64,000 nucleotides of DNA, from NCBI GenBank assembly GCA_025060475.1, contig JANXBZ010000001.1, forward strand, positions 150,366-214,365, read 5' to 3'. The position numbers were made by a program, and so were the translations under genes. This DNA comes from Dictyoglomus sp. GTDB lineage: Bacteria; Dictyoglomota; Dictyoglomia; Dictyoglomales; Dictyoglomaceae. The stretch's first letter is position 1, and each line of letters starts with the position of its first letter. Below are positions 8,867 to 17,321 of the stretch, in pieces. The notes under the pieces were generated by a model, which had not been told where the DNA came from, did no database searches, and worked only from the letters and a program-made list of their open reading frames with translations.

Positions 8867-9249
8867 TTTTTTCCTTCCTCTCTGCTTCCCTTAACTAAAG
8901 CACCTTTTATTCCATGTTGGAACAAAATTCCACTTGTTACAAAAACTATATTCTTTGTCCTAACTAAGATAATATTTTTTTCTCGTGCAAGATTTATAGT
9001 CTCATCAGGAACCAATTTTCCTCGTGCTACAATAATCATAGGTATATCTAACATTTCTGCAGTTCTTATAATTTGAGGATTAGTAACTCCTGTAATTAAA
9101 ACTACATCTTTGCTTTCACATTCCACTAAAGAAAGGACATCACTCATTAAATCTGCAGCAAATCCTCTTGTAATTTCTATTTCATCTATAAACTCTTCTC
9201 CTGATAAAATTTCTCCATTTATAAGCCTTACAATTTCTCTTGCCTTCAT
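8860..9249 (-). CDS. DRTGG-domain protein (second copy)
   Basis: A single DRTGG domain of 129 residues: KAREIVRLINGEILSGEEFI at the start, then FAADLMSDVLSLV and VVLITGVTNPQIIRTAEMLD, with IPMIIVARGK near the end. DRTGG domains accompany CBS domains and phosphotransacetylases and are thought to be ligand-binding or regulatory. It is clearly paralogous to the protein at 11780-12142 (shared D-L-M-S-D-x-L, L-x-T-G-x-x-x-P-Q-x-I-R-T-A-E-M-L). The last dozen residues are a polar tail. Its ligand is unknown. Confidence 0.78.
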   Translation of the reverse strand: MKAREIVRLINGEILSGEEFIDEIEITRGFAADLMSDVLSLVECESKDVVLITGVTNPQIIRTAEMLDIPMIIVARGKLVPDETINLAREKNIILVRTKNIVFVTSGILFQHGIKGALVKGSREEGKNC

Positions 9250-9251
9250 AT

Positions 9252-9602
9252 TCAGATCTTTTTCTCTTCTCCCTTTATTCCCAATTTATATAGTTCTCCA
9301 GCAACATCAAAAGCAGATTTTTCTGTAGAATATAAATTAATTTTTTCTTCTATTGCTTTTTTTATAGTTTCTTCACTAGGTTTTTGACCTGAAACGAAAA
9401 CTATACTTCTTATACCAGTAAGAACTGCAACAGCAATTGTGTTTAAATGAGTTTGAATAGTTAGCCATATAGAATCTTCAAGGGCATGAGCCATAACAAA
9501 TGATAGAAGATCGCAAGAAATTCCATATTTTATCTCCGCATCTTCATTAGGAGAAGAAATTACTTGAAAATTTAAAATTTCAGCTATCTCTCTACTCTTC
9601 AT
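9252..9602 (-). CDS. Divergent DRTGG-like small protein
   Basis: A 116-residue protein with the same opening (KSREIAEILNFQVIS), a middle that matches its paralogues in layout (CDLLSFVMAHALEDSIWLTI, then TIAVAVLTGIRSIVFVSGQK) and a shared KLGIKG end. It has lost most of the P-Q-x-I-R-T-A-E-M-L signature. This suggests a third, specialised member of the DRTGG set in one operon. The start overlaps the end of the hydrogenase-homologue gene by eleven bases. Biochemical role unknown. Confidence 0.68.
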   Translation of the reverse strand: MKSREIAEILNFQVISSPNEDAEIKYGISCDLLSFVMAHALEDSIWLTIQTHLNTIAVAVLTGIRSIVFVSGQKPSEETIKKAIEEKINLYSTEKSAFDVAGELYKLGIKGEEKKI

Positions 9603-10920
9603 TATCTTCTTCCTTTCTCTTTGGAGTAATTGAAATTGATCTCCTTGAAATTTCCTCCATTTCTCGTGCCATTGTTCTTAACTTTTCTTTCAAGATAAAT
9701 ATACAATCATAAATTTCTGCATTTTCTCTTACTATATCCTCTGCCAAAGATGCACAGGTAGGAGAACCGCAAGACCCACAATCCAATCCTGGAAGTAATT
9801 TAACAATTTTTCTCATTTCTTCCATCTTCTTTAAGGCTTTACTCATATCCTCATCTAATTTCCATATAGGTCTTGGAAGAATGGCATGATTTAAAAGAAT
9901 ATCAGAAATATTTATTAAATTATTAATTTCTTTAACAAAATCTTTATCTTCTTTAAGTTTTTTATTCCAATAAAAAATTCTCTTTTCTGCTAAGTACTTA
10001 TTCTCAGGATTTAATACACCCCCTACACATCCCTCTTTACAAGCTCTTAATTCAAGAAACTTAATATCTCGAAATCTATTTCTCTCTAAATCTTCCAATA
10101 CTCTTACTACTTCATCTATTCCTCCTACTGAAATTGCTTCTTCCTCAGAAAGGAAAGAGCTCTCTCCACCTAGTATCGCCCAAAGTATTCCTGGAGAATA
10201 AATAGGAGAGATCAAAGGACCTTCTTCTCCAAGATTCCTTTTCACTGAAAGAAATACATTGTCTATACCTAGAACATGATTGAAATTGGATGGTCTTGAA
10301 TCAATAGGATCTTTAATAGCAGAAACCTCTGCAGCACAAGGAGCTATATATACAAGATTTGGTTCTTTATTTTGATATTTTTTCTTCCAAATTTTTTTAA
10401 TAATGTCTCCCATAATTTCATAAGAGAATCTAAAAGGAGAAAGATGAGGAATCAAGGTAGGAAATCGCACTTGGACTAATTCTACTATAGCAGGACAATA
10501 AGTAGATATTAAAGGAAGATTTTCTGTGGAAAAAATATATTGTTTTAAGGCTTGATGTAGAAAATATATTGCAAAGGTAGTATCCCATACTTCCTCTGCT
10601 AAGAAAGTTTTCTGTAAAGCTCTTTGAATCTGCTCTAAAGAGTACTTTGAAGAAAATTGAGCATAAAATTCAGGTGGAATTATAACCACCAAATTTTCTA
10701 TAGAAGTGATACTTTCCAAGGTTTGAGTAAAAGTAAAGGGAGCATGATGAGGACAAACTCTAATACACTCACCACAATCAATACAGCGATAAGGAAGAAT
10801 TAATGCCTTTCCATCTCTTACCCTCATAGCTTCAGTAGGACAATAACGGATACAATGTATACATCCTTTGCATTTCTGAAGATTTATTACTACAGAATGA
10901 ATAAATTTATTATTATTCAT
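9592..10920 (-). CDS. [FeFe]-hydrogenase homologue, putative sensory type
   Basis: Domain order in 442 residues: two [4Fe-4S] ferredoxin motifs (CKGCIHCIRYCP, CIDCGECIRVCP; residues 17-60), the hydrogenase large-subunit H-cluster domain (about 75-350), then a C-terminal PF04060-type cluster (GLDCGSCGSPTCASLAED) and a helical tail. In the H-cluster region the L1 motif reads STYCPAIVE, so the first cysteine of the usual C-C-P (proton relay) is Tyr. L2 is APCAAEVSAIKD and L3 is LRACKEGCVGG, keeping the cluster cysteines. Loss of the relay Cys and of the L2 Lys suggests sensing or poor catalysis. The neighbours are CBS/HATPase and DRTGG genes, as for sensory group C/D hydrogenases. The assignment to a group is inference. 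Confidence 0.8.
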   Translation of the reverse strand: MNNNKFIHSVVINLQKCKGCIHCIRYCPTEAMRVRDGKALILPYRCIDCGECIRVCPHHAPFTFTQTLESITSIENLVVIIPPEFYAQFSSKYSLEQIQRALQKTFLAEEVWDTTFAIYFLHQALKQYIFSTENLPLISTYCPAIVELVQVRFPTLIPHLSPFRFSYEIMGDIIKKIWKKKYQNKEPNLVYIAPCAAEVSAIKDPIDSRPSNFNHVLGIDNVFLSVKRNLGEEGPLISPIYSPGILWAILGGESSFLSEEEAISVGGIDEVVRVLEDLERNRFRDIKFLELRACKEGCVGGVLNPENKYLAEKRIFYWNKKLKEDKDFVKEINNLINISDILLNHAILPRPIWKLDEDMSKALKKMEEMRKIVKLLPGLDCGSCGSPTCASLAEDIVRENAEIYDCIFILKEKLRTMAREMEEISRRSISITPKRKEEDNEE

Positions 10921-11783
10921 GATTTTTTGTTTAAATAAATTTTCGAAATTACCTTTGTTCCCTTACCCACAATAGATTCAATCCTAAGTTCATCAGAACA
11001 ATTTTTAATATTGGGAAGTCCCATTCCAGCACCAAATCCCATTTCTCTTATGTTGTCTGGAGCAGTAGAATACCCAGGTTGCATAGCTAATTCTATATCA
11101 GGTATACCAGGTCCCTCGTCTTCAGCAATAATCTCTATAACTTCCGGTGTTAGAAATACCTTGAGTACTCCTCTATATGCATGAATAACAATATTCATTT
11201 CCGCCTCATAGGTTATTATAGCAACTCTTCTAATTATCGAAGGATCAACTCCCAGTTGTTGTAAGGCTTTTTTAACTGTACTTGATGCCATTCCTGCAGA
11301 AGAGAAATCTCCTCCTAACACAGGATATTCTAAAATTAGAGGTTCTAATTCTGATTTCTTTTCTATTTTTACCTCCTTCTCTTCTACTGTTAAGAGCTTA
11401 AGAACTATATCCTTTGTACTAAGTATTCCTAAAACTTCTCCTTCATCATTTACAACGGGAAATCTTCCAAAACGATACTGTCTAAAAAGTTTTAAAGCAG
11501 TATATAAATTATCCTCAGGATTTAAACATTTTGGTTCCTTAACCATATATTTTTCACAAGGTGTCTTCAAATCTCCAGCCACTAAAGCAGATATGACATT
11601 TTCTACAGTAACTAGACCTATAATCTTTCCAAAATCATTAATCACTGGAACCCCATCAATTCTTTTTATTCTCATTATCTCTTGAATAGACTTCATATCA
11701 TGATATGGGGTCACCCTTACAATATCTGTATTCATAATTTCTTTCACCTTAACTCCCTCAAAAAATTCCTTTGGTATCTTCAA
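10917..11783 (-). CDS. CBS-pair plus anti-sigma-type HATPase regulator
   Basis: Residues 10-135 contain two CBS motifs (IVRVTPYHDMKSIQEIM with GVPVINDFGKIIGLVTVE; then CLNPEDNLYTALKLF with GRFPVVNDEGEVLGILSTKD), which typically bind adenine nucleotides. Residues 155-288 form an RsbW-like GHKL ATPase domain (VIEIIAEDEGPGIPD, GFGAGMGLPNIKN). The architecture suggests a kinase or anti-sigma regulator that senses energy charge. It overlaps both neighbours by four bases. Together with the sensory hydrogenase homologue it could form a redox or H2 signalling module. That link is inferred from context only. Confidence 0.82.
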   Translation of the reverse strand: MKIPKEFFEGVKVKEIMNTDIVRVTPYHDMKSIQEIMRIKRIDGVPVINDFGKIIGLVTVENVISALVAGDLKTPCEKYMVKEPKCLNPEDNLYTALKLFRQYRFGRFPVVNDEGEVLGILSTKDIVLKLLTVEEKEVKIEKKSELEPLILEYPVLGGDFSSAGMASSTVKKALQQLGVDPSIIRRVAIITYEAEMNIVIHAYRGVLKVFLTPEVIEIIAEDEGPGIPDIELAMQPGYSTAPDNIREMGFGAGMGLPNIKNCSDELRIESIVGKGTKVISKIYLNKKS

Positions 11784-12142
11784 AGAATCCCCTCAACTTT
11801 CTTTCCCTTTAATCCTGCACAGTAAAGCCTTCCACATGCTTCATACATTGGATATTTTGTTCTTAAAAGAGGAATATTTAGTTTTTTAGCAAGCTCAACT
11901 GTCTCTTTGGGAGGCATTTTACCTCTTACAAATACTATGGCAGATAAATCTAACATTTCTGCTGTTCTTATAACTTGAGGTGTTACAAGACCTGTTAAAA
12001 GAAGAGCCCCCCCTTCTCCTAAGAGTGCTAAGGCATCACTCATTAAATCAGTAGCACCTGCAACTTTTATTTCTCTATTTAATTCATCCTCTCCCACAAT
12101 TATTTCAGCAGAAAGAATATCCTTAACTTCACTAAGTTTCAT
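11780..12142 (-). CDS. DRTGG-domain protein, first gene of hydrogenase-type operon
   Basis: A 120-residue single DRTGG domain: KLSEVKDILSAEIIVGEDEL, GATDLMSDALALLGEG, LLLTGLVTPQVIRTAEMLD, then IVFVRGKMPPKETVELAKK. It is the most canonical of the three copies. As first gene of the operon it is preceded by a short untranslated stretch with a TGGAG site. It probably binds a small ligand and regulates the following proteins. No catalytic residues can be recognised. Confidence 0.8.
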   Translation of the reverse strand: MKLSEVKDILSAEIIVGEDELNREIKVAGATDLMSDALALLGEGGALLLTGLVTPQVIRTAEMLDLSAIVFVRGKMPPKETVELAKKLNIPLLRTKYPMYEACGRLYCAGLKGKKVEGIL

Positions 12143-12164
12143 TTTTGACTACTCCAGTCGCCAT

Positions 12165-12195
12165 AATTTAATCATGGAAATATTATTATTGTCAA
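12165..12195 (-). promoter_or_regulatory. Candidate promoter of the eleven-gene redox operon
   Basis: The minus strand has a perfect TTGACA at 12190-12195. The best -10-like hexamer is TAAATT at 12165-12170, which leaves a long 19-base spacer. This is the only promoter-like sequence found upstream of the operon. The weak spacing might mean activator control. Confidence 0.35.
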
Positions 12196-12221
12196 TTAAA
12201 TTTTTATTAAAAAATCTTAGT

Positions 12222-14099
12222 TTATATACTCATAGGTATTATAGAATTAAAATCTTCTACTGTCCCATCATATAAACAACATTCTATGATTTTTCTTCCA
12301 AGAGGATCTAATCTGTCATCTAGAAATTTTTTAACTTCTTTTTTGAAAAAGTCTTTTAATATCTTTGCTCCAATTGTATATCCTTCCTCTTGAACTTCTG
12401 GCTGTAGATCCACTTGTAATAAACCTTTTAATATATAGTTTCCTTCAAATTTTAGAGATTCAAGAGCATAACCTAATAAAGAACATTTTGCAGGAATAAG
12501 TTGTTGGGATTTTAATCTTGCAGAACCTCTTTTAGCAAGATATTCTCTAACAATCCATTCTGGCATAAAACCAACCTTATATGCACCTATATATTGATTA
12601 GGAATTAATATATAAAGAGTATCAGTGTAAGTAATTATTTGTTCTAAAAGTAGATTCGCATGTTTTACCATTTCCCCAGTAGCAAAGGGCCAATAAGAGC
12701 CGACACCTTCACTAGATAGAGCCTCAGTATCGGTAATACTCGGATTTGCATGACCCCTTGGACTTACTAATCTCCATAGCCATGCAAGAGCAGGGGGAAG
12801 AACATGGAATAAACCAATAATTCCATAAGTTGGCCTTTCCCTTAAACAAGGAGGTGTTCTTACTCCAAAACTTCTAACATCTACAGTCACTGGTTCATTA
12901 ACAATATTAGGTATAAATTTGCGAGGTAGTATTACCCTTGGATTAGGACAGGGTTTATTAGGCTCATCCATAATATGTTCCCATATTAAAGCAGTTGCTC
13001 CAGGGTAAGCCTCAATATTTAAAAAAACCAGAGGCTCTGGAGGATGTGTACATATTCCTTCAAGTCTTGGATCTGTGCCATATTTGGGAATATTATCCAA
13101 ACGAACAAACCATCCTTTTTCTGCATCCTTCACTACCATTTTCTTTTTATTACTTTGGATCTTTGGATGAACTAAAGCAATATCGTCTGTAACTGGACAT
13201 ATCTCACAGGATTCTTTTATTTCTAAATAAATTCTTTCCTTCGTCTTAATATTTTCAGCTAATAGGACTCTATTATCTTTTTCACGATGCATCTGCTGAA
13301 TCATTTCACTTTTTCCCCCACCAGAAGCTCCTTCATGAACAATAACAAGTTCATTATCATAGGGAGTAATAATTTTTACTGTAGAAGCATGAATACTTAT
13401 CCATCCTTCTGATTCTCCAATATTGAGAAGAACTCCATATACTCCTTTTTTAGCACTAGGACCGGGATAAAGATTATAGGAAAAAATCTCATGTAAATCT
13501 TTTCTTCTGTTATGAATTACTACTTGTTTCCCTGCAAAATAAGTGTGCCTGAAAGGAGGTGCAACGTATACTATTGCTCGAGGCTTAAAGTTCGCCTTTA
13601 ATTTAGAGAAGGGGATAAAACCCTGAATATCTGCTAAAGCTAAGGCAAAAAAGGCAGTATTTTTAGGAGCTATAAGTAAAGCAGGATATCCTAATTCTTC
13701 TCCTCCTGCCATAAAGGGCATTAAAATAAGTTCTTGGGTTTTTAACCATTCGAGGGTTTTTTTCCTTAAGTTTTCAAAATCTTCACCATATAAATTTTTA
13801 AAACGAGGTTTATCTGTAGCTTTTTCATCTCCAATTACCATACTATCGGGATCCCTTCTTCGCATATAAACATCAGGATAATTTACTACAATTCCATTTT
13901 TACATTTGGTTATTATGGCTTCTGTAACTTCCTTTCCTTCTTCAATTTTAAACTTTACTTCAAATAGAAAATTATTCTTTCCTCCTAAAGCCATTTCTAA
14001 AAATTCTTCTCTCTTTTCTAGTAGAATTACTTTTCTACAAGTTGAAATAATTTCTTCAATTTCATAATCAAGAACAAATTTTTCAGTTAAAAGCATCAT
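12222..14099 (-). CDS. DUF4914 family protein (PEP-carboxykinase-like P-loop)
   Basis: The 625-residue protein matches the DUF4914 family along its length. It carries a kinase-type phosphate loop HEGASGGGKSEMIQQMHRE near residue 260, resembling the P-loop of phosphoenolpyruvate carboxykinases, plus conserved stretches such as HIFSYNL-like (DLHEIFSYNLYPGPSAKKG) and SPRGHANPSITDTEALSSEG. No experimentally defined reaction is known to me. Nucleotide-dependent catalysis is inferred from the P-loop. It is a single-gene unit with its own promoter and an AGGAGGT ribosome site, between the redox operon and the chitinase pair. Confidence 0.7.
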   Translation of the reverse strand: MMLLTEKFVLDYEIEEIISTCRKVILLEKREEFLEMALGGKNNFLFEVKFKIEEGKEVTEAIITKCKNGIVVNYPDVYMRRRDPDSMVIGDEKATDKPRFKNLYGEDFENLRKKTLEWLKTQELILMPFMAGGEELGYPALLIAPKNTAFFALALADIQGFIPFSKLKANFKPRAIVYVAPPFRHTYFAGKQVVIHNRRKDLHEIFSYNLYPGPSAKKGVYGVLLNIGESEGWISIHASTVKIITPYDNELVIVHEGASGGGKSEMIQQMHREKDNRVLLAENIKTKERIYLEIKESCEICPVTDDIALVHPKIQSNKKKMVVKDAEKGWFVRLDNIPKYGTDPRLEGICTHPPEPLVFLNIEAYPGATALIWEHIMDEPNKPCPNPRVILPRKFIPNIVNEPVTVDVRSFGVRTPPCLRERPTYGIIGLFHVLPPALAWLWRLVSPRGHANPSITDTEALSSEGVGSYWPFATGEMVKHANLLLEQIITYTDTLYILIPNQYIGAYKVGFMPEWIVREYLAKRGSARLKSQQLIPAKCSLLGYALESLKFEGNYILKGLLQVDLQPEVQEEGYTIGAKILKDFFKKEVKKFLDDRLDPLGRKIIECCLYDGTVEDFNSIIPMSI

Positions 14100-14167
14100 T
14101 CTATAGACCTCCTATTGGAAAATTTTAGAGAAAGTTTTTTTCTTCGTCTTTGAAGATTTTTCGTCTT

Positions 14168-14196
14168 ATATTAACAAAATCAAAAAGCAAATTCAA
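14168..14196 (-). promoter_or_regulatory. Promoter of DUF4914 gene
   Basis: Minus strand TTGAAT (14191-14196), a 17-base spacer, then TAATAT (14168-14173). The resulting leader of about 60 bases contains a small TCTTC/GAAGA hairpin followed by the AGGAGGT site. Confidence 0.55.
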
Positions 14197-14200
14197 TAGA

Positions 14201-15358
14201 TCAAAAATAATCCCAAGAAAAGGTTGGAAAAATTGGGAAGATCTTATCAAATTTTTCTACATCTTTATAATTTTTTATCTCTAAAAGTCCCAATTGAAAG
14301 GCTATTTTAGGAGATAAAATACCCGATGAAATCTGGGATAAGGTATTGATACTTAAAGATATATTCCAATCTTTTCCTTTTTCTATCTTTACTTTACCAT
14401 CCTTCACTTCTATCTCCCATACTCCATTATTCCATACTCCATATAAATCCTTCACTTCTATCTTTAAAATTTCATAGAGATTTTCTGGAAAAGAAAAACT
14501 TTCCAATGCTTTTTCCAAATCTACAATCCTTATCATAAATGTAGGTTCTATAGTACATTCTCCCCTTGGATTCGGCAAAATAAAGGGAGTAAAATCCTCC
14601 ATAGGAGTAACCCATTGAACTTCATCAATATTCGTAGACTGACGAGAAAATAAACCTAAAAATCCTTTATAAGCAGAAATATTCAAGCATATCATTTCTT
14701 TAACTACTATTCTTCTTATTGGAACTGTTTCAATATTATATAAAAGGTATCCTTGGGGTTCACCATCTTCCCATATATAAAGATAAGTGAGATCCCTTCC
14801 TCTGAAAATTAGATTTCCCCATCTTTCTTCAGTCCTTTTTAAAGGGCCTGTGAAATTTATAGCAAATCTCTCATAAATTCTTCTTATTATTTTCCAATCT
14901 TCTAATGGAATTCTTCTTACCTTTTCTATTTCATCAAATTTAGGAAAAGTAGAAGTTCTTCTAATATACTTCTTCTGAAACCCTCCTAATTCCCATCCAA
15001 AAGTTCTATAAAATTCAAAAGAGAAAGGATATAACATAGAAAAGATTAATCCCTTTTCCTTTGATATTCTTAAGGCCTCGGATAAGAGATGATGAATATA
15101 TTTTTTCCCTCTATATTCTGGGAAAGTAGCCACACCTCCAATCCCTGAAAGAGGAAGTACATTTCCTCTAATGTAAAAATCAAAGGGAATAATACTTAAA
15201 GCAGAAACTAATTTATTTTTCTCAAATAAACCTATACAATTTTGAATACTTTTTTCATCTATCCAAGAACTTACCTGATTTATAGGTAAAACAAAAGCTT
15301 GACTCCAAAGTTCAGAAAGTTCATCTATATCCTCAGAGGACAATTTTCTAATTTCCAT
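14201..15358 (-). CDS. GNAT N-acetyltransferase with SCP2-like C-terminus (Eis-type)
   Basis: A 385-residue protein with the Eis-like architecture: an N-terminal GNAT domain (LSGIGGVATFPEYRGKKY is the acetyl-CoA binding motif; residues 1-150), a second degenerate GNAT region with the EERWGNLIFRG element, and a sterol-carrier-like C-terminal domain ending near SPKIAFQLGLLEIKN. Such enzymes acetylate amines, including aminoglycosides or peptides. The natural substrate here is unknown. The ATG overlaps the chitinase stop by one base, so the two are co-translated. A link to amino-sugar metabolism is plausible but inferred. Confidence 0.8.
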   Translation of the reverse strand: MEIRKLSSEDIDELSELWSQAFVLPINQVSSWIDEKSIQNCIGLFEKNKLVSALSIIPFDFYIRGNVLPLSGIGGVATFPEYRGKKYIHHLLSEALRISKEKGLIFSMLYPFSFEFYRTFGWELGGFQKKYIRRTSTFPKFDEIEKVRRIPLEDWKIIRRIYERFAINFTGPLKRTEERWGNLIFRGRDLTYLYIWEDGEPQGYLLYNIETVPIRRIVVKEMICLNISAYKGFLGLFSRQSTNIDEVQWVTPMEDFTPFILPNPRGECTIEPTFMIRIVDLEKALESFSFPENLYEILKIEVKDLYGVWNNGVWEIEVKDGKVKIEKGKDWNISLSINTLSQISSGILSPKIAFQLGLLEIKNYKDVEKFDKIFPIFPTFSWDYF

Positions 15359-16485
15359 TATCCACCTCTCATCTTTTCAAATATAATTGAAGTCAAGGTA
15401 TACCCCTTTAGAGGGTAGTCTCCTGTAAATTCCCAGAACATTATTCCTCCCAGTCCTTTCCTGATTACATAATCACATTTTTCCTTTATAGATTCTTCAT
15501 CATCATAGCTGTACATTATTTTCTTTTCAGGATTCCATATCCAAGGAACTTTTGAATACTCATCTCTAAATTTAATGAATCCTTTATCATTCTCTAATAC
15601 TCCCTTTATGAAAAAGAAAGGATTTCCTCCAGAAGGTTTATCCTCATCATCAAAAATCCCACAAGGAAGGCCAGAAACCTTAGCGAACAAACCGTTTATC
15701 CCCTCATCTTCCGTAATCCATCCTCTTCCATAAAAAGGTATTCCTAAATTAATCTTTTCTTTTGGGACTCCTAATTCTAAATATTTATTTACTGCATAAT
15801 CACAATTTAATTTTTCTCTACTTACAGGATCAGGATCCATAGGATTTCCATAAAGAGGAGCAAGATGATTTGTAATTTTATCCCATGAGCCATGAAAATC
15901 ATAGGTCATCAAGTTTATATAGTCTAAGTAAAAGTGATATTTATTAGGTTCAGTATTTTCAATCTCTCGAAAACCTGCAGGAGCAGCAATACTTAAGATG
16001 TAATCTCTATTATCTTCTATTCCTGCCTTATTAAGATACAATCTTAGGGTTTTTAACAACAGTGTAAAATTTTCCTTGTCTTCTGGACGATATTTGTTAG
16101 TTGGAAGTCCTCCTTCTACTGGAAATTCCCAATCTATGTCAATCCCATCAAAATTATATTCTCGAATAAAATCAATACAACTCTTTGCAAAAATTTCTCT
16201 ATTTTCCGATGAAAAAGCAACATCTGAAAATTCTCCTGATAGAGTCCATCCTCCTACAGATATTAATACTTTTACGGAGAACTTCTCTTTATAAATTTTC
16301 AAGCTCTTTATATTTTCCCAAAATATTTCCTTATCTACTACTGATATTTCTCCATTTTCAACTTTTGCAAAGGCATAATTTAAGTGAGTTATTAAATGCC
16401 ACGGAATATCTTCTATAAGATAACTTAGATATTTATTTTTTACAGCCCACTCAGGATAATATCCAACGATTCTCTTGTTCTTCAT
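15358..16485 (-). CDS. Glycoside hydrolase family 18 (chitinase-like)
   Basis: A GH18 TIM-barrel enzyme of 375 residues. The opening RIVGYYPEWAVKNKYL, LISVGGWTLSGEF, the catalytic FDGIDIDWEFP (DxxDxDxE, Glu as acid) and LMTYDFHGSWD are in family order, and a late MFWEFTGD closes the barrel. It should hydrolyse beta-1,4 N-acetylglucosamine polymers or oligomers by a substrate-assisted mechanism. No signal peptide is visible (start MKNKRIVGYYPEW), so it would act inside the cell, perhaps on imported chito-oligosaccharides or peptidoglycan fragments. It is divergent from the hydrolase at 16557. Confidence 0.88.
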   Translation of the reverse strand: MKNKRIVGYYPEWAVKNKYLSYLIEDIPWHLITHLNYAFAKVENGEISVVDKEIFWENIKSLKIYKEKFSVKVLISVGGWTLSGEFSDVAFSSENREIFAKSCIDFIREYNFDGIDIDWEFPVEGGLPTNKYRPEDKENFTLLLKTLRLYLNKAGIEDNRDYILSIAAPAGFREIENTEPNKYHFYLDYINLMTYDFHGSWDKITNHLAPLYGNPMDPDPVSREKLNCDYAVNKYLELGVPKEKINLGIPFYGRGWITEDEGINGLFAKVSGLPCGIFDDEDKPSGGNPFFFIKGVLENDKGFIKFRDEYSKVPWIWNPEKKIMYSYDDEESIKEKCDYVIRKGLGGIMFWEFTGDYPLKGYTLTSIIFEKMRGG

Positions 16486-16556
16486 TTTAGCCTCCTTAAA
16501 ATTATAAAATTATTATAGTATAATCTATATCTATTAAAAAAGGAGAATTAAAATTT

Positions 16557-17321
16557 ATGATATACTCTTTTAAAAAAGGAAAACCTGAAAGAGGATGGAT
16601 TCTCTTAGTCCATGGCTTAGGAGAACATATTGGAAGATATGAAGAATTTATCAATACACTTTTAAATAAGAATTTCGGAGTTATAGGTTTTGACTTACCT
16701 GGTCATGGAAAAAGTGGCGGAAAAAGAGGAGACACATCTATTGAGGAAGTAATAGAAATTATTAATAATTTAACAGAAAACATAGAAAATTTTATTATTT
16801 TTGGACATAGTCTTGGAGGACTTATAGCTATCAGATATGCTCAAGAATATCCTGAAAAAATTAAAGCTATTATTGTCTCCGCTCCAGCTTTATATTTAAA
16901 AACAGATTATATAACAAAAGTTTTTGCTCATATTTTTGTTAAAATTTTTCCTTCGTTAACTATAGATAATAGATTAAATTTAAATTACCTTTCAAAAAAC
17001 AAAATAGCTATAGAAAAATATAGAAATGACCCCTTAGTACATAGGAAGATTTCTTTGAGATTGGGAATTAGCATGATTAAAAATATAGACATAGCTCAAA
17101 AAAAAGCAGAGTTAATTTCTGTTCCTATTCTTTTTCTTATTCCATCAGAAGATAAAATTGTACCTCCTATAGGCTCGAAAGAACTTTTTAACAATATAAA
17201 AATATCAGACAAATATTATATAGAATTTCCGGGTGGATACCACGAATTATTTGAAGATGAGGAGCATTCTAAGAAATTTTACGAAGAAATTTATAACTTT
17301 TTAATTTCAAGATCAATATAG
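16557..17321 (+). CDS. Alpha/beta hydrolase, monoacylglycerol-lipase-like
   Basis: A serine hydrolase of 254 residues with HGLGEHIGRYEEF (oxyanion region), GHSLGGLIA nucleophile elbow (Ser near residue 85), a late Asp in IPSEDKIVPP and a catalytic His in GGYHELFEDEE. This is the layout of Hydrolase_4/lysophospholipase family members that cleave monoacylglycerols or lysolipids. An AAAAGGAGAA ribosome site precedes the ATG. Its 3' end overlaps the convergent DUF89 gene by 31 bases, so the two C-termini share DNA. Confidence 0.82.
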   Translation: MIYSFKKGKPERGWILLVHGLGEHIGRYEEFINTLLNKNFGVIGFDLPGHGKSGGKRGDTSIEEVIEIINNLTENIENFIIFGHSLGGLIAIRYAQEYPEKIKAIIVSAPALYLKTDYITKVFAHIFVKIFPSLTIDNRLNLNYLSKNKIAIEKYRNDPLVHRKISLRLGISMIKNIDIAQKKAELISVPILFLIPSEDKIVPPIGSKELFNNIKISDKYYIEFPGGYHELFEDEEHSKKFYEEIYNFLISRSI

